A stretch of 64,000 nt of DNA from Thermococcus sp. AM4 (lineage in GTDB: Archaea; Methanobacteriota_B; Thermococci; Thermococcales; Thermococcaceae). Positions 26,985 to 36,290 of the stretch are shown piece after piece. The position numbers were made by a program, and so were the translations under genes. The DNA is taken from assembly GCF_000151205.2 (NCBI RefSeq), contig NC_016051.1, forward strand, positions 744,001-808,000, written 5' to 3'. The notes beneath the pieces were generated by a model. It did not search any database and was not told the origin of the DNA. It was given only the letters and a program-made list of their open reading frames with translations. The stretch's first letter is position 1. Each line of letters starts with the position of its first letter.

Positions 26985-29627
26985 ATGCGATTTAGGAGAA
27001 CCGTTATGTCGGTAGGCCTGGCCCTTCTCCTACTCCTAAGCGTGGGGGGGGCCGTTGCACTTTTGGAGCCACAGCCAAAGCCAGACCTGATCGGGGACCT
27101 GCCAAGGCCGGTGATAATCGGGATGAGCGTGCATAAAACCGTCTGCAACGGAAAGGCCACCATCGACGTCACGGTGAACAACTACGGGGGAAGCACCGCC
27201 ATGGGCACGCTCAAGGCCTACGTCGACGGAAACGCCGGGGACGGCGTGGCCATAGAGGTTGACCCATACCACCCAACGACCTTCACAGTAGAGGCCCCCG
27301 CAGGGCCCGGTGAGCATACTGTCAAGGTCGTTCTCACCTATCCGGGCGGAAGCGACTCGATGAGCAAAACGGCGACGCTCCTCAAGGATTCCGACTGCGA
27401 CTACCTCAGCGATCGGGAGGAATACGAATACGGAACCGACCCACTGAACAAAGACACCGACGGGGACGGTATTATCGACTCCCGGGACATGAACCCCGTT
27501 GGGGACTACAGGATAACGATCTACATCCTCAGGGCGAGGGCGCTGGACGATGTTGACAGTTCGATTACCGGTCACAACCCTGCGGACATGAGCCTCGACG
27601 TTACCGTGAACGGACAGACCAAAACGCTCCGCCTGACCGACAATCAGGACGACCTGGAGAGAAAGATCCCTGCCGGTGCGGATCCGCTCTTCAACCTTGA
27701 GGACTACGCAATAGCCAAGGCTACCTTCGACGTCCCGGACGACAGGGTTTTCGTCCCGATAACCTTCCACCTCTACGACAGAGATAACGATGACGGGACA
27801 AAGAGGACCGAAATGGACGTTTCCCCCGGTCCCGACACCGTTGCGAGGATAATGTACAACCTCAAAACAGGAACCTGGAGCGGCGACGATTATCCGGGGG
27901 ACGCGGAGAAGTACTTCGGTTACGGCCACCTGAGCGGCTGCGGCGACGGCTCGTGCGGCGTTTCTTCTCACGATCCCGACAAGGATCTGAAAGTCTACGT
28001 CAAGTACGAGAGCATACTGCAGAAAAAGGGAATCGACGGGAGAATTTTGAAGGTGTACTCGCCCGCCAACGTCAGTGAAGTAAGGCTGAAATCCGGAAAA
28101 GACACCATGATCATCAGAAAACCGGAGAGCGTCCACGTGGCTGAAGTTCTCCTGAGCAACGGGAGCGTTGTGAACGTCACCCTCGTCAACACATACAACG
28201 CCAGGATCTTCGACCTCAAGCCAATAAAGCCCCCCGTCAATCCGGACGTTCCCCTGGCCAGGAAGAACCTATCGAGCGTGGAAGTGATAGCCACCACCCC
28301 GGAGGAACCGTTAAAGGGTGAAGTTGAGATAATTCCACTGGAAGGCGGCCTCATCGATCCCGGCCTCGGGGACGTAGTTACGTACTCCTCCCAGGAGGAG
28401 CACGACGGGGAGATCTGGTTCGTCATCGTGCCGGACGATTCCGACGGGATACCCTTCTGGCGCGAGGTCGAGCTGAACAAAGAGCTGGAAGCGAACGGGT
28501 TCTCAGAGAGGTTCGACCCGGGCGACGGCTACATGATAAGAAGCTACTATCCAGAGCTCGCCGAAAGCCTGAACGAGATGGACGAGCTCGGCGACTACGA
28601 CGGTGACGGTGTTCCGAACGCGGTTGAGGTTTTGATCGGGAAGGATCCTGCGAAGAGAGATATACTTGGAATCCAGCTCAACGTTTCCGTTGAGTGGAAG
28701 ATGAGCGATGAGGACAAGGAAAAACTGGTTTACAGCATCAGGAAGGCGAGCGACTTCATCTACGACTACACGGACGGCTACGCGATGATTACGAGGATAA
28801 CGGTCTGGGACGACAAGAGGAACTGGGATAAGGCTGATGTTAGGGTGCACGATACAACATGGGTGATTCCCCAAACTGGTTTTGAGATTTTCTATCAGGG
28901 GTGGCCAAAATCTGCAATAGGAGGATATTGGACTGGCGGAAACGTTATGATGCCTGAGAGGTATCAGGGTGGACCAGGGAACGGTGGTTCCATTGGTGAC
29001 GTTAGCTGGGGCAGGACTTTGGGCCACGAGCTCGGTCACTACGTCTTCTGGCTTGGGGACGAGTACATGGACTGGCACGGTCATAGTTACCAGCTCTGGT
29101 ACTATGGAACACTGGAGGCCGCGGCAACTGACTCGACAATAATAGCAGGCGGGGTACTCTCCGCATTGGATTTAACATACTACGCCTATAAGATACAGTT
29201 TGGGGACTTTATGAATATTCATTCGGTCATGAATAAACAGTGGAAGTGGAGTGAGCTCAGCACGCCCAGGGATTACGAGAAGTTCAAGAAGGATGCGAGT
29301 GAGCTATGGGACAAAACCGATATAGTGTGGAAACTCCTAGGATACAACTCACCCGACGACATGCTCACAGACCAATGGGGTAACGTAACAAAGAACTCTA
29401 CAACCGACTATGGAATTTGGCATTGCTCAGCATGGGAGGCTGTTTATTCATTCATCACAGACCATAACACTCCTACTTGGATTGTTAATAAGTTTAATAA
29501 CCCTAAGACACCCCCACGCCGTCAGAGAATCGTAATATCAGCGTCTTTGGCAATTGATAAATGGTTTAAACCCAAAACAGGCCCATATACTGGCGTTGGT
29601 TATTTCATGGAGGTGACTTGGGAATGA
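26985..29627 (+). CDS. Secreted zinc metalloprotease with calcium-binding repeats
   Basis: 880 residues from the ATG at 26985 (GAGGTGG upstream). Residues 7-28 form a signal peptide. About 45-125 is a CARDB-like adhesion domain. About 135-170 has calcium-binding repeats (DSDCDYLSDREEYEYG, DTDGDGIIDSRD), and another (GDYDGDGVPNAVEV) is near 535. Residues 681-685 are HELGH within HELGHYVFWLGDEY. The HExxH plus downstream DEY resembles the HExxHxxxGxxDEY of CLCA-type metalloproteases, though the Gly position is Trp here. DNA before about 28850 is GC-rich like the chromosome; DNA after it is AT-richer like the array. The stop overlaps the first array gene by ATGA. It probably acts outside the cell; the target is unknown. 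Confidence 0.85.
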   Translation: MRFRRTVMSVGLALLLLLSVGGAVALLEPQPKPDLIGDLPRPVIIGMSVHKTVCNGKATIDVTVNNYGGSTAMGTLKAYVDGNAGDGVAIEVDPYHPTTFTVEAPAGPGEHTVKVVLTYPGGSDSMSKTATLLKDSDCDYLSDREEYEYGTDPLNKDTDGDGIIDSRDMNPVGDYRITIYILRARALDDVDSSITGHNPADMSLDVTVNGQTKTLRLTDNQDDLERKIPAGADPLFNLEDYAIAKATFDVPDDRVFVPITFHLYDRDNDDGTKRTEMDVSPGPDTVARIMYNLKTGTWSGDDYPGDAEKYFGYGHLSGCGDGSCGVSSHDPDKDLKVYVKYESILQKKGIDGRILKVYSPANVSEVRLKSGKDTMIIRKPESVHVAEVLLSNGSVVNVTLVNTYNARIFDLKPIKPPVNPDVPLARKNLSSVEVIATTPEEPLKGEVEIIPLEGGLIDPGLGDVVTYSSQEEHDGEIWFVIVPDDSDGIPFWREVELNKELEANGFSERFDPGDGYMIRSYYPELAESLNEMDELGDYDGDGVPNAVEVLIGKDPAKRDILGIQLNVSVEWKMSDEDKEKLVYSIRKASDFIYDYTDGYAMITRITVWDDKRNWDKADVRVHDTTWVIPQTGFEIFYQGWPKSAIGGYWTGGNVMMPERYQGGPGNGGSIGDVSWGRTLGHELGHYVFWLGDEYMDWHGHSYQLWYYGTLEAAATDSTIIAGGVLSALDLTYYAYKIQFGDFMNIHSVMNKQWKWSELSTPRDYEKFKKDASELWDKTDIVWKLLGYNSPDDMLTDQWGNVTKNSTTDYGIWHCSAWEAVYSFITDHNTPTWIVNKFNNPKTPPRRQRIVISASLAIDKWFKPKTGPYTGVGYFMEVTWE

Positions 29628-30538
29628 AAAAGGTTTTAGTTGCTCTCCTCTTGATTCTGCTCCTTTCCTTCTTCGCATATAACGCGTACACTTACCATCA
29701 GCTCTCCTCAGCGGAAGGAGCTTACAAGTTAGCGGGAATTTCAGGAGATGAAAAGCTCATTGCGGTCTACCATGATGCTCATTTCTGGCAGTTCGCAACG
29801 TACAATCCAAAAACCAACACGCTCAAGCTCTACACGGTTGAGCAATCTTCTATATTCTGGCTGAAGAGCATAACAATGGAAAGCGCGAAGGCTTTAGTAA
29901 ACTACACTCCCTTAGCTTTAGACTTAAACCAGCTCAAACGATACAAGCCTCACAGTAAAGCACTTCTCTTCAAAACCCTCGGCTGGAAGTACGACTACCA
30001 AATCAACGGTTCATACTGGGCAAACTTAAGCGAAATCATCCGGCCGGGAGAAAAATATTATCGGATTTATGGGCTCGGGAGCAGTTCTGGACTTTGGATT
30101 AAGTCAAAAGCCGTGTGCAGAAAAACCACCCTCGAGGCTGTATGCTACGGAACAGTGGGGACTAATGGGATTCTCGTGATCCCAGGATTTAAGGATAGTA
30201 AAATGCTGTGGGTAGTTGAAGGAGTTAAGGGAAATCCCCAAGTGGCATTCTTTTATCCTGGAGTGGTGCTCAAGACTGTGACAGAGGAGAACAAAGTATT
30301 CACGTACTCCAGCGAAGATGGTGACGTAATTGAAAGCATCGTCCAAAAGCTTGAGGGAAAAAATCCCTTTTACCTAGAAGTATGGTTTTCAAGAAAAGCC
30401 AAGTGCCCAGGTTACGGACAAATTCTGGCCAACAGGGGAACGTTTTGTGAGCTCTATGCTTGTTACAACGACAATTCAACAAATATAGAACTTGAGAATA
30501 TTTCCTGCATTCCAAACCTTGAACTAAGAAACGGGTGA
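29624..30538 (+). CDS. Array protein A1, membrane-anchored, unknown function
   Basis: 304 residues. One N-terminal membrane helix (about 4-20) then an extracellular domain with N-x-S/T sites and several Cys. It opens with the subfamily A signature YTYHQLSSAEGAYKLAGISG and FWQFATYNPKT. After about residue 65 it diverges from A2-A4 although the motifs NYTPLALDL and NGILVIPG remain. 120 nt (29658-29777) are identical to the start of A4. The ATG overlaps the protease stop, and its ribosome site GGAGGTGA lies within the protease's last codons, so its translation is coupled to the protease. As immediate partner it is the best candidate inhibitor or protector, which is inference. Confidence 0.75.
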   Translation: MKKVLVALLLILLLSFFAYNAYTYHQLSSAEGAYKLAGISGDEKLIAVYHDAHFWQFATYNPKTNTLKLYTVEQSSIFWLKSITMESAKALVNYTPLALDLNQLKRYKPHSKALLFKTLGWKYDYQINGSYWANLSEIIRPGEKYYRIYGLGSSSGLWIKSKAVCRKTTLEAVCYGTVGTNGILVIPGFKDSKMLWVVEGVKGNPQVAFFYPGVVLKTVTEENKVFTYSSEDGDVIESIVQKLEGKNPFYLEVWFSRKAKCPGYGQILANRGTFCELYACYNDNSTNIELENISCIPNLELRNG

Positions 30539-30545
30539 GGGAGAC

Positions 30546-31502
30546 ATGAAAAAACTTACTGTGATTTTTGGACTCCCTCTAGCTCTCCTCTTGCTCTTCT
30601 CTTACTCATACCTCCCAAGCGAGAACATGAACGAACTCTACCAAAAGATTCCAGAGCAAATGAGAGAGAATTCTCAACTTATCGCGGCTTACTACTCCTC
30701 CCAAACCGGCTTTAGCGGCTTCAGAGAATACCAATTCGCATTCTACAATCCAAAAGAGCGGACAATTAGCATTTACACGTTCAAAATCTCCAAACTCTTG
30801 AAAATCTGGCCAAGAATGACAGAAAACAAAATAACCTGCAAGACCCCATTCAACTACTCAATCCTCGCAACAAGTCCGAAAAAACTCAAAAACTTCACAA
30901 ACTGCAACAACTGCAGAATACTCCTCTACACGGGCAGAATTTACAAGAATGAGGAAATTGAGAGAATTCAACCAAGAATAGATAACATTCTGCAGCGTAA
31001 TCGGGAATACTGGAAGGTCAAGGGGATAAAAAGCTCTGAACTCTCTGTCGGAACCGTTAGCATGTATTCAGGAGACACTATAAGGGATATCGGATTCGAA
31101 GGTTACCCTGGAGCGCTTCTCCTGCCCAATCAAGGCTCGGAAGTTGGAAAGGCCGTATGGATCGAGATTTACCTAAAGAACAATAAAACAGTTGTGAACG
31201 TCCACTATCCAATGAACATAACCCTCAGCGCGATAGCCAAATACAAGATTACCAATAGCTCACTGTGGAGTCCTGACTACACTAAACTCCAGAATATGCT
31301 GAGTGAACTGGAAAAATTCGGGAAGTACTCAAAGAAGGCATGGAGATTTAAAGTCTCAATATGGGATCCAGATACAGTATGGATCGAATGGATAATCCCC
31401 AGTAAGAACACGTATAGCTATCTCAAAATCGGGAACCAACCCATTCCCATTAGAAGGATATACTTCAAAAAGGTCTACATAACCCACTGTTCAAATAACT
31501 AA
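30546..31502 (+). CDS. Array protein B1, membrane-anchored, unknown function
   Basis: 318 residues with one N-terminal membrane helix (about 4-20) and extracellular remainder. Subfamily B signature: YLPSENMNELYQKIPEQMRE, then SQLIAAYYSSQTGF, QFAFYNPKERTISIY, KTPFNYSILATS, a Cys pair in NCNNC, and GYPGALLLPNQGS. These parallel the A motifs (KLIAAYHD, QFATYNPKT, NYSPLALD, GRILVIP), so A and B share a fold. It is close to B2 in the first half, including 56 identical nt, and divergent later. GAGGGAGAC precedes the ATG, 7 nt after the A1 stop. No enzyme motif seen. Confidence 0.75.
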   Translation: MKKLTVIFGLPLALLLLFSYSYLPSENMNELYQKIPEQMRENSQLIAAYYSSQTGFSGFREYQFAFYNPKERTISIYTFKISKLLKIWPRMTENKITCKTPFNYSILATSPKKLKNFTNCNNCRILLYTGRIYKNEEIERIQPRIDNILQRNREYWKVKGIKSSELSVGTVSMYSGDTIRDIGFEGYPGALLLPNQGSEVGKAVWIEIYLKNNKTVVNVHYPMNITLSAIAKYKITNSSLWSPDYTKLQNMLSELEKFGKYSKKAWRFKVSIWDPDTVWIEWIIPSKNTYSYLKIGNQPIPIRRIYFKKVYITHCSNN

Positions 31503-31531
31503 CACGTGATAGACAAGTAGGAGGGCAGACC

Positions 31532-32464
31532 ATGAGAACTCTGGCTGTCTTTGGTTTCTTTTTGATCATCCTTTCCTTCTTCGCCTATAATGCCTACACT
31601 TACCATCAGCTCTCCTCAGCGGAAGGAGCTTATAAACTGGCAGGGATTCCAGGGGATGAAAAGCTCATCGCTGCATATCACGATAATGGCTTCTGGCAGT
31701 TCGCAACGTACAATCCAAAAACCAGAGAACTCAAAGTCTACTACCTCAGCCAGGGTCATCCATTAGATTTTAGAATCAAAAAGACAAAAACCGTAAAAAC
31801 ATCATTAAACTACTCTCCCCTCGCCCTTGACTTGAAACTCCTTAAGAAAGCGCCGGAAGAGACTCCAGCGTTGCTCTTCGCGGGGAAATGGTACACTAAG
31901 GAAAACCCACCAAAATTCCCTACAGTTGAGCAAATCCTTAAAGAGTGCGGCAACAAAACAATAAGGAGATTGAGTGCTTATTATGCCGAAAAGGAACTCT
32001 GGATTGGGGCAATAACCATGCAGACAGGCGATGCAATTTATGGAGGAATAGGGCCCGGGAGAATCCTCGTAATACCAAGTTTGAGATCCTACATGGAAAA
32101 ACCCTTTGTGTGGCGTGTTGAAATTCCAGCAGGAAGGGATAGGTCCCAGCACATTGTCTATTACCCAGGCGGAATTGCAATCAAGGGATATGGAGAAGTC
32201 GTTCTCCCAAAAGCGTTTGTGATGGAGAAATGGGTTCTTGAAAAGTCTTTAAACGCAACATTGAAAGCACTGGCAAAGCCTACTCCAATCTCAGGCTCTG
32301 CAAGAAGTTTTGTCGATCTCACGATATCCTGCTGGGGCTCAAACTCAATAGAGTGGAGCATCATGTACATTACCAGATACTGGCCCGGCATCTCAATGCA
32401 GAACAAAATACCGGAAGGTTACGTTCTTAGTGACTATGGTCAAACCCCCGGAAAATGCCAATAA
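31532..32464 (+). CDS. Array protein A2, membrane-anchored, unknown function
   Basis: 310 residues: membrane helix at about 4-20, then YTYHQLSSAEGAYKLAGIPG, KLIAAYHDNGFWQFATYNPKT, NYSPLALDLKLLKKAPEETP, LLFAGKWYTKENPPKFPT, ELWIGAITMQTGDAIYGGIG and GRILVIPSL, ending in a Cys-containing tail. This is the most complete subfamily A layout, shared with A3 and A4. AGGAGGGC precedes the ATG at 31532. Unlike C1, D, A4 and B2, no protease-tail remnant is visible before it. The function is unknown. Confidence 0.75.
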   Translation: MRTLAVFGFFLIILSFFAYNAYTYHQLSSAEGAYKLAGIPGDEKLIAAYHDNGFWQFATYNPKTRELKVYYLSQGHPLDFRIKKTKTVKTSLNYSPLALDLKLLKKAPEETPALLFAGKWYTKENPPKFPTVEQILKECGNKTIRRLSAYYAEKELWIGAITMQTGDAIYGGIGPGRILVIPSLRSYMEKPFVWRVEIPAGRDRSQHIVYYPGGIAIKGYGEVVLPKAFVMEKWVLEKSLNATLKALAKPTPISGSARSFVDLTISCWGSNSIEWSIMYITRYWPGISMQNKIPEGYVLSDYGQTPGKCQ

Positions 32465-32496
32465 CAAGAACAGCCAATTCACAGGGGTGATCCGGG

Positions 32497-33426
32497 ATGA
32501 AGAAGTTCCTTGCTTTGGTTTTACTTTTCCTATTTTTCGCCTATAACACCTACACTTACCATCAGCTCTCCTCAGCGGAGGGAGCTTATAAACTGGCGGG
32601 AATTCCAAGCAGTGAAAAACTCATCGCTGCATATCACGATAATGGCTTCTGGCAGTTCGCAACGTACAACCCAAAAACTCGGAAACTCAAAGTCTACGCC
32701 ATTTACACTGACAAACCAATCCTCCCATGGGGAAGGGACGTAAAGAGCGTAAAAACACCCTTAAATTATTCCCCACTCGCGCTCAATCCAAAACTCCTCG
32801 AAAAAGCGCCAAAAGAGACTCCCGCATTACTCTTTGCCGGAAAATGGTACACAAGAAAAAACCCGCCAAAATTCCCAACGGCAGAGCAAATAGCCAAAGA
32901 GTACGCTAATAAGACCCTGCGAGAACTCACGGCATACCACGCCAGAAAAGAACTCTGGATCGGAGGTATAACCATCCAAACCGGCGATGCGATTTACGGA
33001 GCAATTGGGTCAGGTGGGGTTCTGGTAATACCAGATCTAAAACAAACGGGAAAAAGTTTCATTTGGGAGGTCGAGATACCTATCGACTCAAACGCTTCTA
33101 AGTTTGTTGTCAGGTATCTCACTAATATGACAGTGAGAGGAATAGGTATACCCACTCCATCCAACGATTTCATAGTGACCAATGAAACTGTAGAGAAAGC
33201 ACTAAGCCTATTTGAGAAATCGCAGGTTTCGAAAGCTAATCCCATTTTCCTTGTGATTACCTTATACTCAAGGAGTTCGAATCTTGTAAAGATAAGCATC
33301 ATGTCGATCACTACATATCAGAAGGGAATATCAATGATGGACAAAATTCCCCGCGGGGACACTCTTGGAGATTACCAAGAAATTCCGATAAACAACACAG
33401 AATCAAAGTCTAAAATGCCCGACTAG
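32497..33426 (+). CDS. Array protein A3, membrane-anchored, unknown function
   Basis: 309 residues, same layout as A2 (membrane helix, YTYHQLSSAEGAYKLAGIPS, FWQFATYNPKT, LLFAGKWYTRKNPPKFPT, ELWIGGITIQTGDAIYGAIG). The middle shares a 44-nt identical run with A4 (32809-32852 against 35678-35721). The last third differs from A2 and A4. Its leader GGGGTGATCCGGG before the ATG matches the leader of C2 at 17 of 19 positions across the start, although the two encoded proteins belong to different subfamilies. Confidence 0.75.
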   Translation: MKKFLALVLLFLFFAYNTYTYHQLSSAEGAYKLAGIPSSEKLIAAYHDNGFWQFATYNPKTRKLKVYAIYTDKPILPWGRDVKSVKTPLNYSPLALNPKLLEKAPKETPALLFAGKWYTRKNPPKFPTAEQIAKEYANKTLRELTAYHARKELWIGGITIQTGDAIYGAIGSGGVLVIPDLKQTGKSFIWEVEIPIDSNASKFVVRYLTNMTVRGIGIPTPSNDFIVTNETVEKALSLFEKSQVSKANPIFLVITLYSRSSNLVKISIMSITTYQKGISMMDKIPRGDTLGDYQEIPINNTESKSKMPD

Positions 33427-33432
33427 CATCAA

Positions 33433-33459
33433 TACCAAGTGGAGGTGGCTTGGGGATGA
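33433..33459 (+). pseudogene. Protease C-terminus remnant before C1
   Basis: In frame this reads YQVEVAWG then TGA, matching the protease end YFMEVTWE then TGA. Its TGA overlaps the C1 ATG (ATGA), as the real protease stop overlaps A1. GGAGGTGG within it is the C1 ribosome site. This is the shortest and least certain of the four remnants. Confidence 0.5.
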
Positions 33460-34415
33460 ACATCGTTAAGGCTTTGTTTGTTTTTCTTTTTGTCTTTCTC
33501 CTCTTGCTTGGCGGATTAGCTTATACAAAGCACACAAAGAACGAGAGATTAAAAGACCCCAAATTCGTTTACGAACACTACCTAAAAACCTATGAAGCCC
33601 AGAATTACACCCTCCTTGGAGTCTACTTTGAGCTGGACAGGAGTTCAATACTCAACCCGTGGAAGCCTAAGTGGGAGTTCTATCTCTACAACTCAAGCGG
33701 AAAACTCGTGAAGCTTACAATAACGCCAGACGGAGAGAGCAAAGAAAAAGCCAAAACAATCCTCAACTACACAAACCTGACGGTACCTATTAATCAAGTC
33801 CAAAACCTACCAAAATACGAGGAAAGATTCAGGGAGATAGTATACCTGCCCAGAGAAGGAAAACTGATAGACCATCCGGCAAGGGGTTACAGTGATTTCA
33901 GGAAAGTATGTGTAAAACTCAGCAGAATCCTTGACAACAGAACCTTCAAACTAATCAAAACCATTCGTGGAGGAGTCTATCATTGGTTAACCTTGAAGAA
34001 CACGAGTATTGTTGGTGGTGTTTTTACGGTAATGAGTTCTACTGATCCGCTTTGCGAGGGCACTTGGCTGGTGGTTGAGCCGTACAACGAAACGCACGAT
34101 TTAGTAAAAGTCATTTACCCGCACGGGAATGCAAGTACACTAGTAAAAGCACTAAACCTGCCAGTCTTCCAAGGAAAAGAGTATTTGGGACTTTTGAAGA
34201 AAGTGGAGGCGGGACATTGCTCGGCTGTGGAGGGTACTTTAGTGAATGCCACTGGAATTTACGTTAATCCTCACGCTCAGGAAATCTTCAACCAAACGGC
34301 ACCAAAAGCAATAAAGGAGAGGAGATGCTTCACAATCATACAAGTGATAGTCCTGAAAAACGGCACGGTGAAAACATGGGCAAGAGGAACAATATGGTGT
34401 GCCAGAGGAGACTAA
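33456..34415 (+). CDS. Array protein C1, membrane-anchored, unknown function
   Basis: 319 residues. Membrane helix at about 5-22, then the subfamily C signature KDPKFVYEHYLKTYEAQNYT, WEFYLYNSSGKL, ILNYTNLTVP, CVKLSRILDNRTFKLI, WLVVEPYNETHDLVKVIYPHG and a late VLKNGTVKTWARGTIW. C2 shares all of these. The W-F-YN and NY-x-L positions line up with the A and B motifs, so it is a divergent branch of the same superfamily. Many N-x-S/T sites fit an extracellular location. The ATG at 33456 is chosen because of GGAGGTGG 7 nt upstream. Confidence 0.75.
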   Translation: MNIVKALFVFLFVFLLLLGGLAYTKHTKNERLKDPKFVYEHYLKTYEAQNYTLLGVYFELDRSSILNPWKPKWEFYLYNSSGKLVKLTITPDGESKEKAKTILNYTNLTVPINQVQNLPKYEERFREIVYLPREGKLIDHPARGYSDFRKVCVKLSRILDNRTFKLIKTIRGGVYHWLTLKNTSIVGGVFTVMSSTDPLCEGTWLVVEPYNETHDLVKVIYPHGNASTLVKALNLPVFQGKEYLGLLKKVEAGHCSAVEGTLVNATGIYVNPHAQEIFNQTAPKAIKERRCFTIIQVIVLKNGTVKTWARGTIWCARGD

Positions 34416-34428
34416 ATACCCACACACT

Positions 34429-34464
34429 AACACTGGCTACTTCATGGAGGTGGTCTGGGGGTGA
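34429..34464 (+). pseudogene. Protease C-terminus remnant before D
   Basis: Reads NTGYFMEVVWG then TGA, matching the protease end GVGYFMEVTWE. Its TGA overlaps the GTG start of D (GTGA). It has no start codon or upstream frame of its own. Confidence 0.65.
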
Positions 34465-35309
34465 AGAAGATCGTTGCCTTTTTGTTTTTGTTCCTTACAT
34501 TCACAGTGTCTTGGATACTGTGGGAGAGCCATGAAGCCGTGTCCTGTTTTAACTCTCCATATTGCATGACGGAACATCTTAACATAACAGACCACATACT
34601 CATCATGCAACACAACGGAAACGAATGGAGAATCGTTACCTACACCGCGGGGAAACTGTCCCTCCATAAAATCGAGCTCAGCGGTTTTATAATCCCCAAC
34701 ATCAGAGACTCCGTGAAAAGCGTCGAGACACAAGTTGATTATTCACCCCTGACTTTTGAAAACAATGCCCTCAAAGGCTTGAAAGGAACAATTGGGCTCA
34801 TTGCGAAGTTCAACGGAAGCGTTAAGGCCATTCCACCCACTGAGCTTCAAAAACCCCTTGCTTATGAAGAATTACTGAAACTGTGTTCTTCATGCAAGCT
34901 CCTCCTTGGCGAGGGCGGGAATTTCCTAAGGCTCGGCTACACCAACCTCACAAGTGGTTACGTGGTCATGCCCTCCCCTAAAGGTAGCTCCAGATTCGTC
35001 CTTGAGATCCAATCTTACAACGCAACCAAAGATGTCATAATCGCCAAATACCCAATGGGAACCGTCAAGGGATATATCCCAAAGCTTGATCTTCCTCGTA
35101 TCGGAAACACGCGCATTCCAACTGACGCTTCCCATTACCTCGAATCCGCTTGGGGTATCCTTGTAACAAAGAATGAAACAGTACTCAATCCAGATCCGTG
35201 GAGCATTGTTGAGGAACTAGGAGAATGCAGAATGGTGTACAAAATTACAATTTACAACAACGGAACAATAGAAAAAACAGAATACGGGCTGCCCTGCTGG
35301 AGAAGGTAA
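34461..35309 (+). CDS. Array protein D, membrane-anchored, unknown function
   Basis: 282 residues, the only member of subfamily D. N-terminal membrane helix (about 4-18), then extracellular sequence with EWRIVTYTAGKLSLHKIEL, VDYSPLTFENNALK, a Cys pair LCSSCKLLLG, GYVVMPSPKGS and a C-terminal IYNNGTIEKTEYGLPCW. The VDYSPL and GYVVMP motifs correspond to NYSPL and GRILVIP in subfamily A, and the ending resembles C1 and C2. The GTG start occupies the position that is ATG in the other cassettes and is preceded by GGAGGTGG. The function is unknown. Confidence 0.72.
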   Translation: MKKIVAFLFLFLTFTVSWILWESHEAVSCFNSPYCMTEHLNITDHILIMQHNGNEWRIVTYTAGKLSLHKIELSGFIIPNIRDSVKSVETQVDYSPLTFENNALKGLKGTIGLIAKFNGSVKAIPPTELQKPLAYEELLKLCSSCKLLLGEGGNFLRLGYTNLTSGYVVMPSPKGSSRFVLEIQSYNATKDVIIAKYPMGTVKGYIPKLDLPRIGNTRIPTDASHYLESAWGILVTKNETVLNPDPWSIVEELGECRMVYKITIYNNGTIEKTEYGLPCWRR

Positions 35310-35324
35310 AACTAAAACCCTTAC

Positions 35325-35363
35325 AATAGTGTTGGCTACTTCATGGAGGTGAGGTGGGGATGA
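35325..35363 (+). pseudogene. Protease C-terminus remnant before A4
   Basis: Reads NSVGYFMEVRWG then TGA, matching GVGYFMEVTWE of the protease. Its TGA overlaps the A4 ATG, and GGAGGTGA within it is the A4 ribosome site. Confidence 0.65.
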
Positions 35364-36289
35364 GAGCTCTGCTTACTCTCCTCTTAATTTTGCTCCTTTC
35401 CTTCTTCGCATATAACGCGTACACTTACCATCAGCTCTCCTCAGCGGAAGGAGCTTACAAGTTAGCGGGAATTTCAGGAGATGAAAAGCTCATTGCGGTC
35501 TACCATGATGTTCATTTCTGGCAGTTTGCCACTTACAACCCTAAAACTCGGGAGCTTAAGGTGTACTACGTCGGTCAAAATCTCCCCCTGCTCTTCAGGA
35601 CAAAGAAAACAAAAACCGTGAAAACGCCGTTAAACTACTCCCCACTCGCCCTTGACTTAAAACTCCTAGAGAAAGCCCCAAAAGAGACTCCCGCATTACT
35701 CTTTGCCGGAAAATGGTACACGAGAGAAAACCCGCCAAAATTCCCAACGGCAGAACAAATCGCCAAAGAATACGAGAACAAAACCCTGAGAGAACTCACG
35801 GCATACTACGCCAGAAAAGAACTCTGGATTGGCAGCATAATCCTCCAAACGGGAGATGCCATTTATGGAGGCATTGGGCCAGGACGAATCCTTGTGGTTC
35901 CGGCTCTGCAGGACAACATTAGCTTCGTCTGGTATGCTGAAATTCCAGTTAATGCAAATGTTTCACTGAAAAGAGCCGCGTACCCGGGAGACATTACAGT
36001 GAAGGGAACCGGAAAGACTAGCCTTTCGACGAGACCCTTTATAATTACAGGGAGGATATTGAACAGGGGACTAACTTCAGCTTTGCGTTCAATTGAAGAG
36101 TATCAAGCAAAGGCCGGGCAAAAAACAGAGTTCGCATCCATAACCTTCTACTGTTACCCTGAGAATATTACTTGGGGTTTGATATTTTTAGACGAGTACT
36201 GGAAAGGAATTTCAATGGAAAGGAAAATCCCAAGGGCCTACGGCCACATAGATGTTGGTGACACTCATGAGAAATGCAACAAAACCTGA
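35360..36289 (+). CDS. Array protein A4, membrane-anchored, mosaic, unknown function
   Basis: 309 residues with the full subfamily A layout. The first part is identical at DNA level to A1 for 120 nt (35391-35510), while the middle matches A3 (44 identical nt at 35678-35721) and the last third is its own. It is therefore a recombinant of array members. Motifs seen are YTYHQLSSAEGAYKLAGISG, FWQFATYNPKT, LLFAGKWYTRENPPKFPT, ELWIGSIILQTGDAIYGGIG and GRILVVPAL. The ATG at 35360 has GGAGGTGA 7 nt upstream. Confidence 0.75.
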   Translation: MRALLTLLLILLLSFFAYNAYTYHQLSSAEGAYKLAGISGDEKLIAVYHDVHFWQFATYNPKTRELKVYYVGQNLPLLFRTKKTKTVKTPLNYSPLALDLKLLEKAPKETPALLFAGKWYTRENPPKFPTAEQIAKEYENKTLRELTAYYARKELWIGSIILQTGDAIYGGIGPGRILVVPALQDNISFVWYAEIPVNANVSLKRAAYPGDITVKGTGKTSLSTRPFIITGRILNRGLTSALRSIEEYQAKAGQKTEFASITFYCYPENITWGLIFLDEYWKGISMERKIPRAYGHIDVGDTHEKCNKT

Positions 36290-36290
36290 A

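Noticed and set aside
27036-28136. Long minus-strand frame opposite the protease
   Set aside because: Shadow of a GC-rich coding sequence; no ribosome site and no plausible protein features.
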